A stretch of DNA of 64,000 nt from Phoronis australis (taxonomy: Eukaryota > Phoronida > Phoronidae), in assembly GCA_002633005.1 (NCBI GenBank), contig NMRA01000330.1, forward strand, positions 248,001-312,000. The letters run 5' to 3'. This document shows, in pieces, positions 1 through 11,082 of this stretch. The notes under the pieces are model-generated. The model saw only the letters and a program-made list of their open reading frames with translations, was not told the DNA's origin and did no database searches. The number at the start of each line of letters is the position of its first letter. The first letter of the stretch is position 1. Position numbers and translations under genes: made by a program.

Positions 1-2817
1 TCAAATTTGATGACTGTTGTTTTATTGACTGATTCCGCAATGTAATTTTGTTGGTTTGACGTTGGTGCCATGGGTCTAAGGGCCATAGTTGCTGCTGTTC
101 TTGGTTTCGTCGTCGACATCACTTCAAAGTTTTTCAGTCGATTTCACGAAGTGACGCTCCTCAGAGCACTTTCCTCTTGCTGTTACTCAAATTAGAAACT
201 AGTTCTAGTTCTGAGAAGATCTGGCACTTTTCCATTGCCTAAGACCAGACTCGTGAAGTCTGCTTGTCACTGCGGTCAGTGTCAGTCACTCAAGCAGAAT
301 TCCAAGCTGATGACTAATAACAATTCAAGCAAAGGATAAAAACACGATGACAGTAAACTGAAAACGTTGTTTTGACGTGAAAACACGGTTAGTAGAGGCT
401 TTATTCTACACGTAAGAATATTTTCAATTTTTATTAAACGAACGGTTCCCGTTCTGCAGACTATTTCTAGAATTTTCCAAGTGGCTCAGTCAAATATACG
501 AACGGGTGAATATTTGTGATTAATTGTTGGTAACAATAAATACTACAGTGTTGCTGCTGGTCCCGCAAATGATATCCGCCAAATATAAGTCTAAGTGTTG
601 AGCATACATTCCAAATGCACCAGTATTCATACTACTGGCGTTTTTAGACTTGAGGTGGCGGCACCTGTTCTCCACAGGTTCGCTGCCGTCTTGTTAAACA
701 CCAGCGTGACCCATAATAGGATTTTTTGTCTTAATATCAAGACAAACTCGCTTGCTTGCTTCAATGCTGGGTCGGTGTATTCTTTACACCATGCAGTTAG
801 TGCCTTGGCAGCATACATTGATATGCAGAAAAGTACGTTTGTACGCACGAAAATTCTTCAGATAGTGTTCAGGAAATGAAATGGGAATTTTTAAAATTTA
901 CTGCTATGCAGTACATGATTAGGCCAACTATTCCCAAGATTCTTGGCATTGATATTTGCGTTGGCGCGCAACGCTTACATTCGACTTCAGCAATAACACA
1001 GAGTTACTGTGTGTTGATAAAAATCTGTTTAAAGTGTGCAGAATTATAAAAAAAAAACGTGAAAATGCTAAGATTTACGACAGGGTGTCCTAAAAGTTTA
1101 TTGAACAATATCAAAAAATCTGCAATCTATGTTTCTATCCCGCGCTTTCCCGAGTTTATTCAGTTCCCCTTTCAACGCTTTATTCTAACATTGCCTTTTG
1201 GGGCAATTGTTTACTTCTAAAGGGCTAACTCATATTGATCTTAGATCCACGATTGTTAAACACTATATAAAGAGTGTTTCAGAAAAATTGCTTTGAAGAA
1301 AGGGAAAATATAAATTTCGGACAGTTTGAAATGTACATTTCGATATGTATCGGCACAGCTATTAAAAAGGACAGCCATGACTATCGAAAGTGTGCGCGAG
1401 TTACTACGCAAAATGAGGCACAATTCATATCTAAGGAAGTTTATTGTGTATTCATATGAAAGTAGAACATGAAACACTGCGTGTAGGTTATAGGGACTCG
1501 ACATGGATCAAACACGCTCACTGTCAAGAAAGGAGAGAGTCAAACGTAATAACTCGTATTTGACCGGCCGCCTTAGATGGGAGAGGGCTTATTGGGATCG
1601 GTAAAATTGGTCTACCGATCGATATTTCGGTGGCGAAACTGAAAACAATCAATCACGAATGTCTATTCAATTTTCAGATCAAGTAGGAGATTATACGTCC
1701 CGGAACCTTATAGATTTCTGTTAATATCGACAGACGATAGGATTTGACATTTTTGGAAGACGTTGAGGATTTTGTAGTGTTTCGTTTTACCACGATCTAG
1801 ACATCATACACCTGAAAATGTTAACACGCTGAAGACTACCGCCTCAAGTGTTGACCGCCATTGTATGAACCGAGGTTATCCGTAAACAGCCCCACCCAAA
1901 ATAAAACAGTTTCGTGAGCGTATGTTCGACAAAATTTCCGAATGTATGTCTAATTTGAATATGAATTTGATGACTTGATCGTGTGAATGCGATTGAATCC
2001 ATAATTGGAAAGTTATCACTAATACCTGGCAATTGTGAAATCCGTGTTTTAAAGTAGCCTACAGCCGACCATGATGGGCCAAAAAACTCAACACCTCAAT
2101 AGGACAGTCCCAGATTACACAGCGCCACTTGAATCACGCGGTATTTACCCACACTGCTGCAGTTTCCGTCAAGCAATTCTCTGTCCTCGTTTTCGCGCCA
2201 TTTGAGTTTCTCATATCATTTCTTAGACCTTACTTTTTCAAGTTTTTCTCAACTGCATTAAAATGATACTAAACTCTGTTTTGACGATTTCAGCCAATCC
2301 TCGTTCTGTCACCTGCTAATGCATCATTGGCGTCAATCCTGAAATCTTGAAATAGGACTCAAAACTCCCTGTGTCACAGACTGGATGTTATGGTTCTTGG
2401 TGGATGGTCTTTTCCAACAGATGTATTGTAATTCGCTAAAAGTGTAACTCACGCTTACCTATATAGCAGACCTCGAAAGGAGTGTTCAAATTTTCCTCCA
2501 AACTTTTGAGGGTTGTCGAGTGATATAGAGCATTATTTTGTTTCAGGGAATTGGATGGGGAAGTTGTTTTAAATATCTGTAATAGGACAAAAACGGTTTT
2601 GGTGTCCTTTAAACTGCATTGGACCTGGTAATGCCAACGAAGTTTTAGTGCTGCGCTGTGGGTTGCAACTCCGATGGCAGAAATTTGGATAAACTTGAGA
2701 AATATGAATGGAAGCATGATTCCTAGAATTAGCGCTACCTTTCTAAAACGCGTTTTCCTACCTCCAGGGCAAAGGAGGTTTCTTTTCGGGAACGTCCCTT
2801 TTTGGACTAGCTTAGCA
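1..2817. other. Intergenic, no gene seen
   Basis: The short open frames here are unconserved in appearance, have no recognisable motif and no matching splice structure. I see no repeat family shared with the rest of the window. Confidence 0.5.
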
Positions 2818-3194
2818 TAAAGACGCACGCAACATACCGCTACATATAAAGACAAACGCAACATATCACTGCATAAAAAGACGCAAGCAGCATATCGCTA
2901 CACACAGAGACGCACGCAGCATATCGCTACATACAGAGACGCACGCAACATATCGCTACATATAGAGACGCACGCAACATATCGCTACGGAAAGAGACGC
3001 ACGCAACATATCGCTACATTTAGAGACGCACGCAACATAACGCTACATACAAAGACGCACGCAACATATCGCTACATATAGAGACGCACGCAACATATCG
3101 CTACGTAAAGAGACGCACGCAACATATCGCTACATAGAGATGCTCGCAACATATCGCTACATATAGAGACGCACGCAACATATCACTACATATT
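2818..3194. repeat. 29-bp minisatellite, about 13 units
   Basis: About 13 head-to-tail copies of a 29-base unit with the core GACGCACGCAACATATCGCT followed by a variable ACATATA-like tail. The first three units are the most diverged. The tails vary between CATATA, CGGAAA, CATTTA and CGTAAA, with a hint of a four-unit higher-order pattern. An open frame on the minus strand (2436-2864) runs into the edge of the array and is not convincing as a gene. Confidence 0.95.
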
Positions 3195-4806
3195 TCAACC
3201 AGACATGTATCTTCAACATTAACATCACGTCAAACTTAGAAATCGTCAAAAGGTACAAACGAATAGTAATGTGACCTGACCTAAAATCAAAAAAGACTAT
3301 TGGATACTGCATAATCATTCTGCGTCCTTCAGAAACACTGCGATATCAACAGCAATAATTATATATATACGTATATCCTTAATTAATGCACGAGATGTGT
3401 AATCTAATGCATAAACCACAACGTCCCGTCAGGTGGAGCTCCGGCTGTTATCCGCAAGAACGCCAGACCTTATTCGTAAAGGGTAATTATCGTTTTACGG
3501 CTGAAAAACGCATTTTTGAGATTATTGTTAGTTGGGATAAACCTTTGATGGTTTCAGCTTTGACCAGAGTTATAAACCAATAAAATCCTTTTAATTTGTG
3601 ATTTAATTGCAGATCGCAAATTCTAGGCGATGTCCGACAGACATTAGCTGAAATCAAGGGTAGTGACTTTTCACTTATAATACTGTCAGTCATAGAGTGC
3701 GATTTAGCTCGTCATCAGAGCATTTGACTACAAACGCAGAGATTTGCTGTATAAATCCGCGCTTGGGGTGATTTGAGAAAATCACTTTTTCGTCGACAAT
3801 GTCACTTTAAGAGAGGCCAAATAACACGTCGTCAAATCTGCGGCACTTCGTGAGCCCGCGTACAGAGTGAAGTAGACCGTCATATGGATGTCCAAATTTC
3901 GAAATTGAATCCATAAAGTTGACAATATAATAAAATATAAAATACGCTAAAAATTGTAGCATCAAATCAACACACTAGTAATGTTGTGCGTCGGTAAGTG
4001 CGTAACTTTTTAACCTGTGACTGTTAGAACTGGTGTTATGTGGTATAAAAGAGTTCAACGAAAGTCAAATCCACACACGATTTTGAGTCGATAGATGAGC
4101 TCAGTGATGAAATATGTATTTTCCGTGGCTTTAAAAGAGCTCCCAATTGTGTTTGAATTGCCCTCAAGTAATTGAAAGGTAGGCGTTACCAAGGATATAG
4201 CATGACGTAGAACGTAAGAGAGATGTAACAAACAACAACTGGGTATGACAACGTAGGTAAATGTCTAGGGAAGATAACACGCCCACTGTTTACTACAACT
4301 CTCTGCATCATGCTTGTTGATGAACGGACAGTCTTCTAACTACTTCTCGTCTCTGATTAGTCGAAGCACCCTTTGGCAACATAACAAAAATCTATAACCG
4401 ACATGGCATCTGAGTTTTTCGGTTAGACAAACCGAGGCAAAAAACCATGGCTTTCGTCGAATTTCTTTATCCATGAGAAACTCCACAGAGTGTGCCTTCT
4501 GCAAGTTGTACACCTTTTGTCAGATGTCCTGAGACAGGGTGGTAACAAGGACTTTTGTTGAACCAGTTTATGATTTCGACGAAATTAGCCAGTCGCCCTG
4601 TGGTCTTAGTACATTTATTCGCTGTTCCCTGAAACAGAGCCATCAGATTATATATGTCATGCTATACAACGATTCGTCATCTCGTCACACAAAACTAAAA
4701 ATTATTTGTAAAACTACATTGAAGGTTTTGATTTAGAAAAGTCTTCTTTTTAGCAATTGAACTTTACAATCAGTGGATCGTTTACTGTTTAACTTATTGA
4801 GGCGTC
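3195..4806. other. Intergenic, no gene seen
   Basis: AT-rich sequence with only short open frames and no recognised motif. Confidence 0.5.
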
Positions 4807-5282
4807 GTGTTAGCTTTACAACAAAGAAAGAAATTGGCGGTCTATGAACGATTTTTAGCCTTGTCATGCAAGTGGCGTAGCAGCAACTATTTCGTTCCTG
4901 CAGTAATGTTTAATAGCCGCGTGCTTGAAGCACATACATGCACATGTACAATAAACACACGTCTGGCTGATTTAACTGGTGTGTTATTCATTCTGTATGA
5001 ATACAGGACAGAACGTACAATGTAAACAAAAGTCAGCGACAGTAGAAAGATACACTCCGAAAAGGCGCAACCAAAATTTTTCCGTTTCACATTTCTTGAA
5101 CATGAATTAAGCACCGATTTGTCTGTACAACAGACCACATTTACACTTCCTTCATCAGTCATGCCAGCTTGTTTGCTAAAGCGCCAATCAGAAACGCCGG
5201 TGTAAAAAAAATTTCGTGAAGAAAATTAAATGATACCTGCGTGTGTTCTCTGCCACCTAGCGACAAGCAGGGAACCAGCGAG
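4807..5282 (+). mobile_element. MITE-like element, left-truncated copy (family M)
   Basis: This segment is closely similar, with small indels, to the inner part and right end of the complete 563-bp element at 17204-17766, and to the reverse copy at 23517-25428. Its right end finishes in the family terminus GGGAACCAGCGAG. The left terminal repeat is missing, so the copy is 5' truncated or the left side has diverged. It has no coding capacity: the open frames on both strands recur in the other copies only as shared sequence. Confidence 0.85.
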
Positions 5283-6975
5283 GAAAGAAATGGGCCCTCA
5301 TGCCAAACCGACTTTCTTCTACTGGCAAAGTAAAACATTTGGCTGATATCACAACCGATATTTTTGATCTGGAAAAGAACAGAAAGTAAAAAATAAAGGT
5401 CAAGGAAATAATGCCTCATTGACGTCAGTAAAATTACACTTTGGTAACTATAATGAAAAATTACTCCCTGGTTTGTGAATTTAAAGTGCAAAATTGTGAG
5501 TTGCTCAGATGAAATAGTGATCTACTTTCAAAATGTTTGTTTGGGCTTTTAAAATTGTAATGTATAATCCGAATACTTTTAACGCATTCAAAATTTGGAT
5601 TAACCAACTGCAATCGAAAAAGTCTAAGTGAAATAATAAAATGGAGCAAAAATTATTGTGAAATTTCACTTTTCTTCAAGCACAAGATTACAAGTTCATT
5701 TGACTTTAAGAGGGAACATTACCTTTCTGAAGGCGTTTTTAGATACTTTGGCATGTTTCACTGTTTTGAAATGTACTTTGGGTCTTGTAAGTCAATTTTG
5801 GTATAGAAACGCACGAAGCAGACAAATTTGCGGCGATGTAGTTTTCTGTTGACGTAATCGGTGAACGATACCTCTCCGCTAAACAGGGATTCCTCGCTGG
5901 TAAACATGAACCACAACAATTGTATTCAAAGATGGGCTTTAAAGGGGCATGATCCGGCTTGAAAAGTCGAAAAGCGCATTTGGGAATAACTGATGGTAGA
6001 ACTGTGTTGAAGTTATTAGCTATAACCAGAGCTACGCAACATCAATCGATTTCCGACGTTAGTTTTCAGTCATTTGGTTTTTAGCTCTACTGACAAAGCG
6101 TCGGACCAAGGGGTGTTGTACAATACACTCCTTGGTCGGACGGAGACTATTGAGGATATTGCTGCAAATCCGCGTGATGCGGCTGCGAACCGGCTGAATC
6201 GTTGCGGGTTTTATATTGCTTGTTTGGTTCCATTGTTCAAATCGAAGTCAATTTTAACAATGAGTGAGTCTGGGACTGCAAATGTTTAGGCTTCTTGGCC
6301 ACGGCACGCAATTATTAGATCTGGGAATCCCTGAGAATGAAAAGCGGAAGAGCTCGGATCGGTTGACGCTTTCTTTCACAGTGCAACGAAAGGTAGCACT
6401 GTCACATGTTGTTCAACGTCGCTTCTCATTGGTTAAAGTAATGAAACCGATGTCATAACTTTCAGTCATTCCCATTAGTTGAATTCTGGGAAACCCCTAT
6501 CAGTTTACGGTTTCAAACTACGGCGACTTGAATAGTTGTAATTTATTAAACCGGCAATGATTGAAGTATACAAAATCAAAGAAACCCCAATTCAGTGGCT
6601 TAAGCCCAAACACAGCGCATAAAGGCGTGTGCAAGTGGTGGCGATGTGATCGGTATACTTCCGACCAAGGCATGCGCATTGATGTCCGCGTGTCGTTCAT
6701 CATGTTTCCACAGGGCCACTTTTCATTATATGTGGCGCTGTGTCAGAGGGTATACATGTACCTACTCTGTGCGTTACCACTTCCGGTTTGAGGCACTGAT
6801 ACTTTTTAGTGATTTCATTTTTTCTAGAAATAGTCAGAAAATATTCACGATACCTGTTATAGTACGTGAAATAAACAAAACTGACCAAAAAACTTTCAGA
6901 AAATGTAACACTCATGCGCCTACTTGTGCTTCCTCGTCTAATCTGAATAAACTAGTTTTAAAGAGTTTTAGGAAG
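5283..6975. other. Intergenic, no gene seen
   Basis: Short open frames only. It contains a small hairpin at 6100-6141, listed separately. Confidence 0.5.
6100..6141. repeat. Short hairpin
   Basis: Two 17-base arms built on GTCGGACCAAGG and CCTTGGTCGGAC face each other across a very short loop, with two mismatches. The role is unknown. Confidence 0.6.
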
Positions 6976-8000
6976 TTGGGTAGATCACGTGCGACACCTG
7001 GCGACACTAAAACTCTTCACCAATACTGTTTTCCTGATAACGAGCCTTAAAAGAAATATTGTAATTGAAATTCTTTATTAAAAAGCTCTATATATATCTT
7101 AGTTTACAAACAGTGGCCATGATTTTTGTCAACGCATGCCTTGATACTGAATGTGCCTCGTATAAACCTATTCTGTGGTTTTCATTACCCGTCTAAGTGG
7201 AGGTCCCGTAATTATGAAATGCATGTTAGCCGAATACTGCAGTGTGAATGGGTATATCATTATTTTAAAGAAATGGAAAGACGGACAGTTTATTCCAAGA
7301 TCGGGACACACTACGCCCGTCACAGTTTTGTATTGCGAGACGTGTTTCAATTTCCTGGAGTTATTGATTAGGACATGAATTACGTCAGCTGAAACAGTTT
7401 TCCTGGAATGATAACACAAAACAGCAGGGTACTGACAAGCTATTGTGAAAACTGGATGTCAAAATAGACAAATAGCGTTAAACTTGAACCGAAAGCCAAC
7501 ACGCTGTGGAAGTGGGGAGTCAGCTAGGAAACAAGATGAACTTTTCCGTTACGGATTATCGTTTTAACGAAACTGAGTCGGTGATTATGTTTGAGAGGTA
7601 TCTGCCTCCATTTCTTATACTGCTGGGGCTGGTTGGAAACATTCTTGTTATCAGCGCCATAGTGATTCAGAAGACAGCCAGACGTAGACCAGGCAATATC
7701 TTCATCTTAGTTCTTGCCTCCGCCGATCTTTTGGTCGTTCTCTGGATCATGCCAATTTTTATGGTTAATGCTTGGCTAGAAAACAATGATTTCTTGATCA
7801 GTGACAGGCCGGTGATCTGCACGTTGCTGCGTGCAATTAACTGGTTCTGCTGTGCATTGTCAGTTTACGACATGGTGCTTATTGCTTTCAATCGTTATAT
7901 CAAAATTTGTGTCAGCCATCGGTACAACACGCTCTTCACAAAGACAAAAATTGCTGTCACGCTTATGGTTTTGATATTTTGTATATTATTAACAATAATT
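6976..8000 (+). repeat. Duplication unit 1 (GPCR upstream region plus partial gene)
   Basis: This matches 8005 onward almost base for base in the coding part. The upstream part has more differences, including a long TA tract and an insertion near 8264-8300 found only in unit 2. Unit 1 stops exactly at the single N at 8001, where unit 2 begins. The pair is therefore either a recent tandem duplication or two haplotypes placed in series by the assembler. Confidence 0.9.
7536..8000 (+). CDS. Class A GPCR, copy 1, cut off at assembly join
   Basis: This encodes the first 155 residues of a rhodopsin-family G-protein-coupled receptor and then hits the N at 8001. The visible part holds TM1 (GNILV), TM2 (SADLLV), the TM3 cysteine and the NRY triplet where most class A receptors have DRY. 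It differs from the complete copy at 8637-9575 by a handful of bases, one of which changes WFCCGLS to WFCCALS. I chose the ATG that starts MNFSVTD, because the paralogue on the minus strand starts at the matching position (MNFTQAN). An in-frame ATG lies 10 codons upstream. The truncation looks like an assembly break and not a mutation, since the frame stays open right to the N. Confidence 0.8.
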
Positions 8001-8001
8001 N
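8001..8001. other. Single-N assembly join
   Basis: One N separates the broken GPCR copy from the start of a near-identical upstream region. A single N usually marks a gap of unknown size or a forced join. Confidence 0.9.
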
Positions 8002-8004
8002 GGG

Positions 8005-8112
8005 CAGATCACGTGCGACACCTGGCGACACTAAAACTCTTAGTTCACCAATACTGTCTACCTGATAACGATCCTTAAAAGAAATATTGTTATTGAAATT
8101 CTTTGGTAAAAA

Positions 8113-8169
<57 letters not shown>

Positions 8170-9110
8170 TAATTTACAAACAGTGGTCATGATTTTTGTC
8201 AACGCATCCTTGATACTGAATGTGCCTCGCGGCCTATTCTGTGGTTTTCATTACCCATCTGAATATTTTTTCTCCTGACACAGAGGACCATGTCTGTGTG
8301 GAGGTCCCGTAATTATGAAAGACATGTTAGCCAAATACTGCGATGTGAATGGGTATAACATTATTTTAAAGAAATGGAAAGACGGACAGTTTATTCCAAG
8401 ATCGGGACACACTACGTCCGTCACAGTTTTGTACTGCGATACGTCTTTCAATTTCCTGAAGTTATTGATTAGGACATGAATTACATCAGCTGAAACAGTT
8501 TTCTTGGAATGATAACACAAAACAGCAGGGTACTGACAAGCTATTGTGAAAACTGGATGTCAAAATACACAAACAGCGTTAAACTTGACTCGAAAGCCAA
8601 CACGCTGTGGAAGTGGGGATTCAGCTAGAAAACAAGATGAACTTTTCCGTTACGGATTATCGTTTTAACGAAACTGAGTCGGTGATTATGTTTGAGAGGT
8701 ATCTGCCTCCATTTCTTATACTGCTGGGGCTGGTTGGAAACATTCTTGTTATCAGCGCCATAGTGATTCAGAAGACAGCCAGACGTAGACCAGGCAATAT
8801 CTTCATCTTAGTTCTTGCCTCTGCCGATCTTTTGGTCGTTCTCTGGATCATGCCAATTTTTATGGTTAATGCTTGGCTAGAAAACAATGATTTCTTGATC
8901 AGTGACAGGCCGGTGATCTGCACGTTGCTGCGTGCAATTAACTGGTTCTGCTGTGGATTGTCAGTTTACGACATGGTGCTTATTGCTTTTAATCGTTATA
9001 TCAAAATTTGTGTCAGCCATCGGTACAACACGCTCTTCACAAAGACAAAAATTGCTGTCACGCTTATGGTTTTGATATTTTGTATATTATTAACAATAAT
9101 TTTTCTGGAG
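8005..9110 (+). repeat. Duplication unit 2
   Basis: This is the counterpart of 6976-8000. Past the point that matches 8000 the copy continues with unique sequence, so the full length of any real duplication cannot be seen. Confidence 0.85.
8117..8167. repeat. (TA)n microsatellite
   Basis: About 50 bases of uninterrupted TA in the upstream region of the complete GPCR. The matching site in unit 1 (around 7090) has only a few TA steps, so the tract is strongly length-variable between the two units. Confidence 0.95.
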
Positions 9111-9575
9111 CTCGGGCGTCAGAATGACTGCGTTTTAAGCAAATCCAAGGTACCAGGAATTGGAAAAATTGTTGTGTTCTTCTTTGGATTTATAATACCG
9201 CTCCTGTCTACAGGATACTGCTACACTAAAATATTTATTAAGATCCGAACATCAAACATCGGCCTCAATAACTACAGACGTACAGCAATCAATACGCTTT
9301 TTCTGGTGACGTCACTGTTCTTTGTTTGCTGGACCCCGTTTTTCGTGTCATTTTGGTTGGATCCAAAATTACGTCTCATTCACGTCACCGGAAAATGGCT
9401 GGCTCTCAGTAACTCGTGTATTAATAGCTTCGTCTATGGCTTGCGAAGCGAAGAATTCAGAAGTGGTTATAAAAAGGTACTATGTTTTTGGAAGCGGAAC
9501 AAAATTCACCCTGGGTTAAGCACCAGGGTCAGTCAAGGACAACAGTCTCTCAACGGACAAAACACTGCATTTTAG
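8637..9575 (+). CDS. Class A GPCR, complete single exon
   Basis: A 312-residue, intronless seven-transmembrane receptor for the cell surface. Seen in the sequence: N-terminal glycosylation candidates NFS and NET; TM1 GNILV; TM2 SADLL; TM3 ending in NRY instead of DRY; paired cysteines in the first and second extracellular loops; a very short second loop; TM6 CWTP; TM7 with NSFVYG instead of NPxxY; and a short basic tail with KKVLCFWKR. From memory, the TM3-loop pattern (SVYD, then NRYIKIC.SHRYNTLF) most resembles the melatonin-receptor/moody/GPR84-type group, but ligand and G-protein partner cannot be read. I start at the ATG of MNFSVTD; a start 10 codons upstream (8607) is possible. Paralogue: 26089-27012 on the other strand. 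Confidence 0.92.
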   Translation: MNFSVTDYRFNETESVIMFERYLPPFLILLGLVGNILVISAIVIQKTARRRPGNIFILVLASADLLVVLWIMPIFMVNAWLENNDFLISDRPVICTLLRAINWFCCGLSVYDMVLIAFNRYIKICVSHRYNTLFTKTKIAVTLMVLIFCILLTIIFLELGRQNDCVLSKSKVPGIGKIVVFFFGFIIPLLSTGYCYTKIFIKIRTSNIGLNNYRRTAINTLFLVTSLFFVCWTPFFVSFWLDPKLRLIHVTGKWLALSNSCINSFVYGLRSEEFRSGYKKVLCFWKRNKIHPGLSTRVSQGQQSLNGQNTAF

Positions 9576-10225
9576 ATGTTAGAATCTAATATGTATTGAC
9601 TACGAGGCTCACATTGTCCTTGGATGCGATTTAAACAATCAAAGTTCCCTCGGGTAGCAAACACGTGTAAAGCCTGTCTTTTTACAAGTTTGTGAACAAA
9701 GAGATTTTTAATAATCTTGAGTGACATGATTTCCTGCTTTTCCTATTGATTAAACTGTATACTGTAGCAGATCATTGTTTATACCCATAAATGTGCTTGT
9801 AATTAGACTTGAACATTGACAATGTGAATGGTAAAGTGAACATCAAATTTAAAGAGGCATAGAACGCGAAAGCTCGTCAAAAATACGTTTTAAATAATTT
9901 CTGATGAAAGTACCATCTCGCAACGTCTAGTACTTCACTTTTCCGCGGTCAGGAAATACTGGCGAAGGAAAACTCTGGTTACCACAGAATCTCCCTCCTA
10001 CTTATGGTAAATGCGCGCATGCGCTCGCAGTCAGTTCCTTGAAGTCGCTTGAGGTAAAAGGTCACATTTCCCATATCAGGTAAATGTGCTACGTCTTTGT
10101 CTTGTCACACCAAATGAAAAAACGTGATTGGCCTTGCAGGAAAAGTCGACAAAGTGGCGAGCATTTCACAGATCGTTTTCTTTGAAATTCGAAACTAAAG
10201 GAAAATGCTTCATGTCAATAGGTTG
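9576..10225. other. 3' flank of GPCR, no further gene
   Basis: No open frame or motif recognised. This stretch should hold the 3' UTR of the receptor. Confidence 0.45.
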
Positions 10226-10502
10226 AATGGGGCTATTCGGAGAATTCTCCTCGCGGTGTCGCTGCTGTACTAGTGGTGATTGAATTGCGCATGCGTCGCT
10301 GTCTGCATGTAAACAGCTGGTAAAAAGACGGATTGCTATCAAAATACGTCGTCGCGCTAAGCCTTATTATTGCTATTTTCCCTGGTGCAAGTCTTCGACA
10401 GGTGGTCACAAATTCCCAAAAGACCTAAGTTCACTACATTCGTGGAGAATTGCGGTCAAAAGGGTCAACCAACTGAGAAAAAGTGTGTGGATGCCGAAGC
10501 TC
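10226..10502 (+). mobile_element. THAP transposon, left end, copy 1
   Basis: It starts with the terminal motif AATGGGGCTATTCGGA and runs on with the subterminal TGTACTAGTGGTGAT. It matches the left end of the element at 11083-12979 closely to about 10410, then continues with THAP coding sequence that copy 2 has lost. It ends at the N at 10503, so its right end is not seen. Confidence 0.75.
10344..10502 (+). pseudogene. THAP zinc-finger domain fragment (transposase N-terminus)
   Basis: This is an open stretch of 53 codons with the features of a THAP domain, a C2CH zinc-coordinating DNA-binding fold also used by P-element-type transposases. Visible are C-x4-C (CYFPWC), the HKFP block that supplies the zinc-binding histidine and the FP motif, the tryptophan in HSWRIAVKR and a basic region after it. 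The codon matching the start ATG of copy 2 reads ATA here, so no start codon is seen. The frame is still open when it reaches the N at 10503. The position just inside a transposon end supports a transposase origin over a host THAP gene. Confidence 0.7.
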
Positions 10503-10503
10503 N
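10503..10503. other. Single-N assembly join
   Basis: It lies within the THAP coding stretch, so the order of what follows is not certain. Confidence 0.9.
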
Positions 10504-10872
10504 GTAAATAAAAACATTCTAGAACTTTGCGGACGGGATTTCTATATACAAAAACAAGGCTCTTGAATGTTGTGGACTACGGTTTTATTTTTTAATCACT
10601 TATATGATGGAACATTCCTCTCGAATATCCTCCAGTTTTCTATTGTGAACCAATTACGTCACTTCTCACTAGCCTGACCCTATGGGTCACATTAATCAAA
10701 TGCTATCTGCTAGTAAACAAATTGAACAGCTGCAAAGTAAAACCTGTAGAACTAAAATTAGTGTCAGTCTATTCCTGAAACAGATAAAGTTAGTGATAAA
10801 AAGGATCAAAACAGTGTCGATGTCATAAGATCGTTGTTTGTTGTCCTTCAGTTCTTCTATGTTTCTCACCAG

Positions 10873-11028
10873 GTGCTGGCCAGCCCATTTTTGAGACAGA
10901 ATCGCACTGTACCTACATATTCAGCTGGGACACTCAATATGCCTGTCTAGACCATCCTCTCACCAGTCAGTGTCGAGTTGATTACAAGTCCAAGCGGTTT
11001 GACCTGTCTAGTTTGGTCAGAATACAAG
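10873..11028 (+). CDS. Orphan exon of a CI-MPR/IGF2R-type repeat domain
   Basis: This is a 156-base exon bounded by TTTCTCACCAG and GTAAAG, phase 1 at both ends. It encodes the first part of a mannose-6-phosphate-receptor homology repeat: C-TYIFSWDTQYA-C, then a cysteine in SQCRVDY, then FDLSSLVR. From family knowledge, the C-Y-F-W-T-AC and DLSxL patterns mark the repeats of the lysosomal-enzyme receptor IGF2R/CI-MPR. I find no neighbouring exon for the rest of the domain. Downstream lies a 1.9-kb transposon, and upstream is the N at 10503. It may be a real exon of a gene split by long introns, a displaced contig piece or a gene fragment. Confidence 0.7.
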
Positions 11029-11082
11029 GTAAAGCAACATGCAGGTTTAATAACCAATCTTGTACATTTATGCTGTACGTTC

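Noticed and set aside
2436-2864. 142-codon open frame on the minus strand
   Set aside because: It begins in the 29-bp array, has no recognisable domain and no supporting context.
6074-7050. Series of 60-134 codon open frames before the GPCR units
   Set aside because: Overlapping frames on both strands with no domain; the last one enters the duplicated GPCR upstream region.
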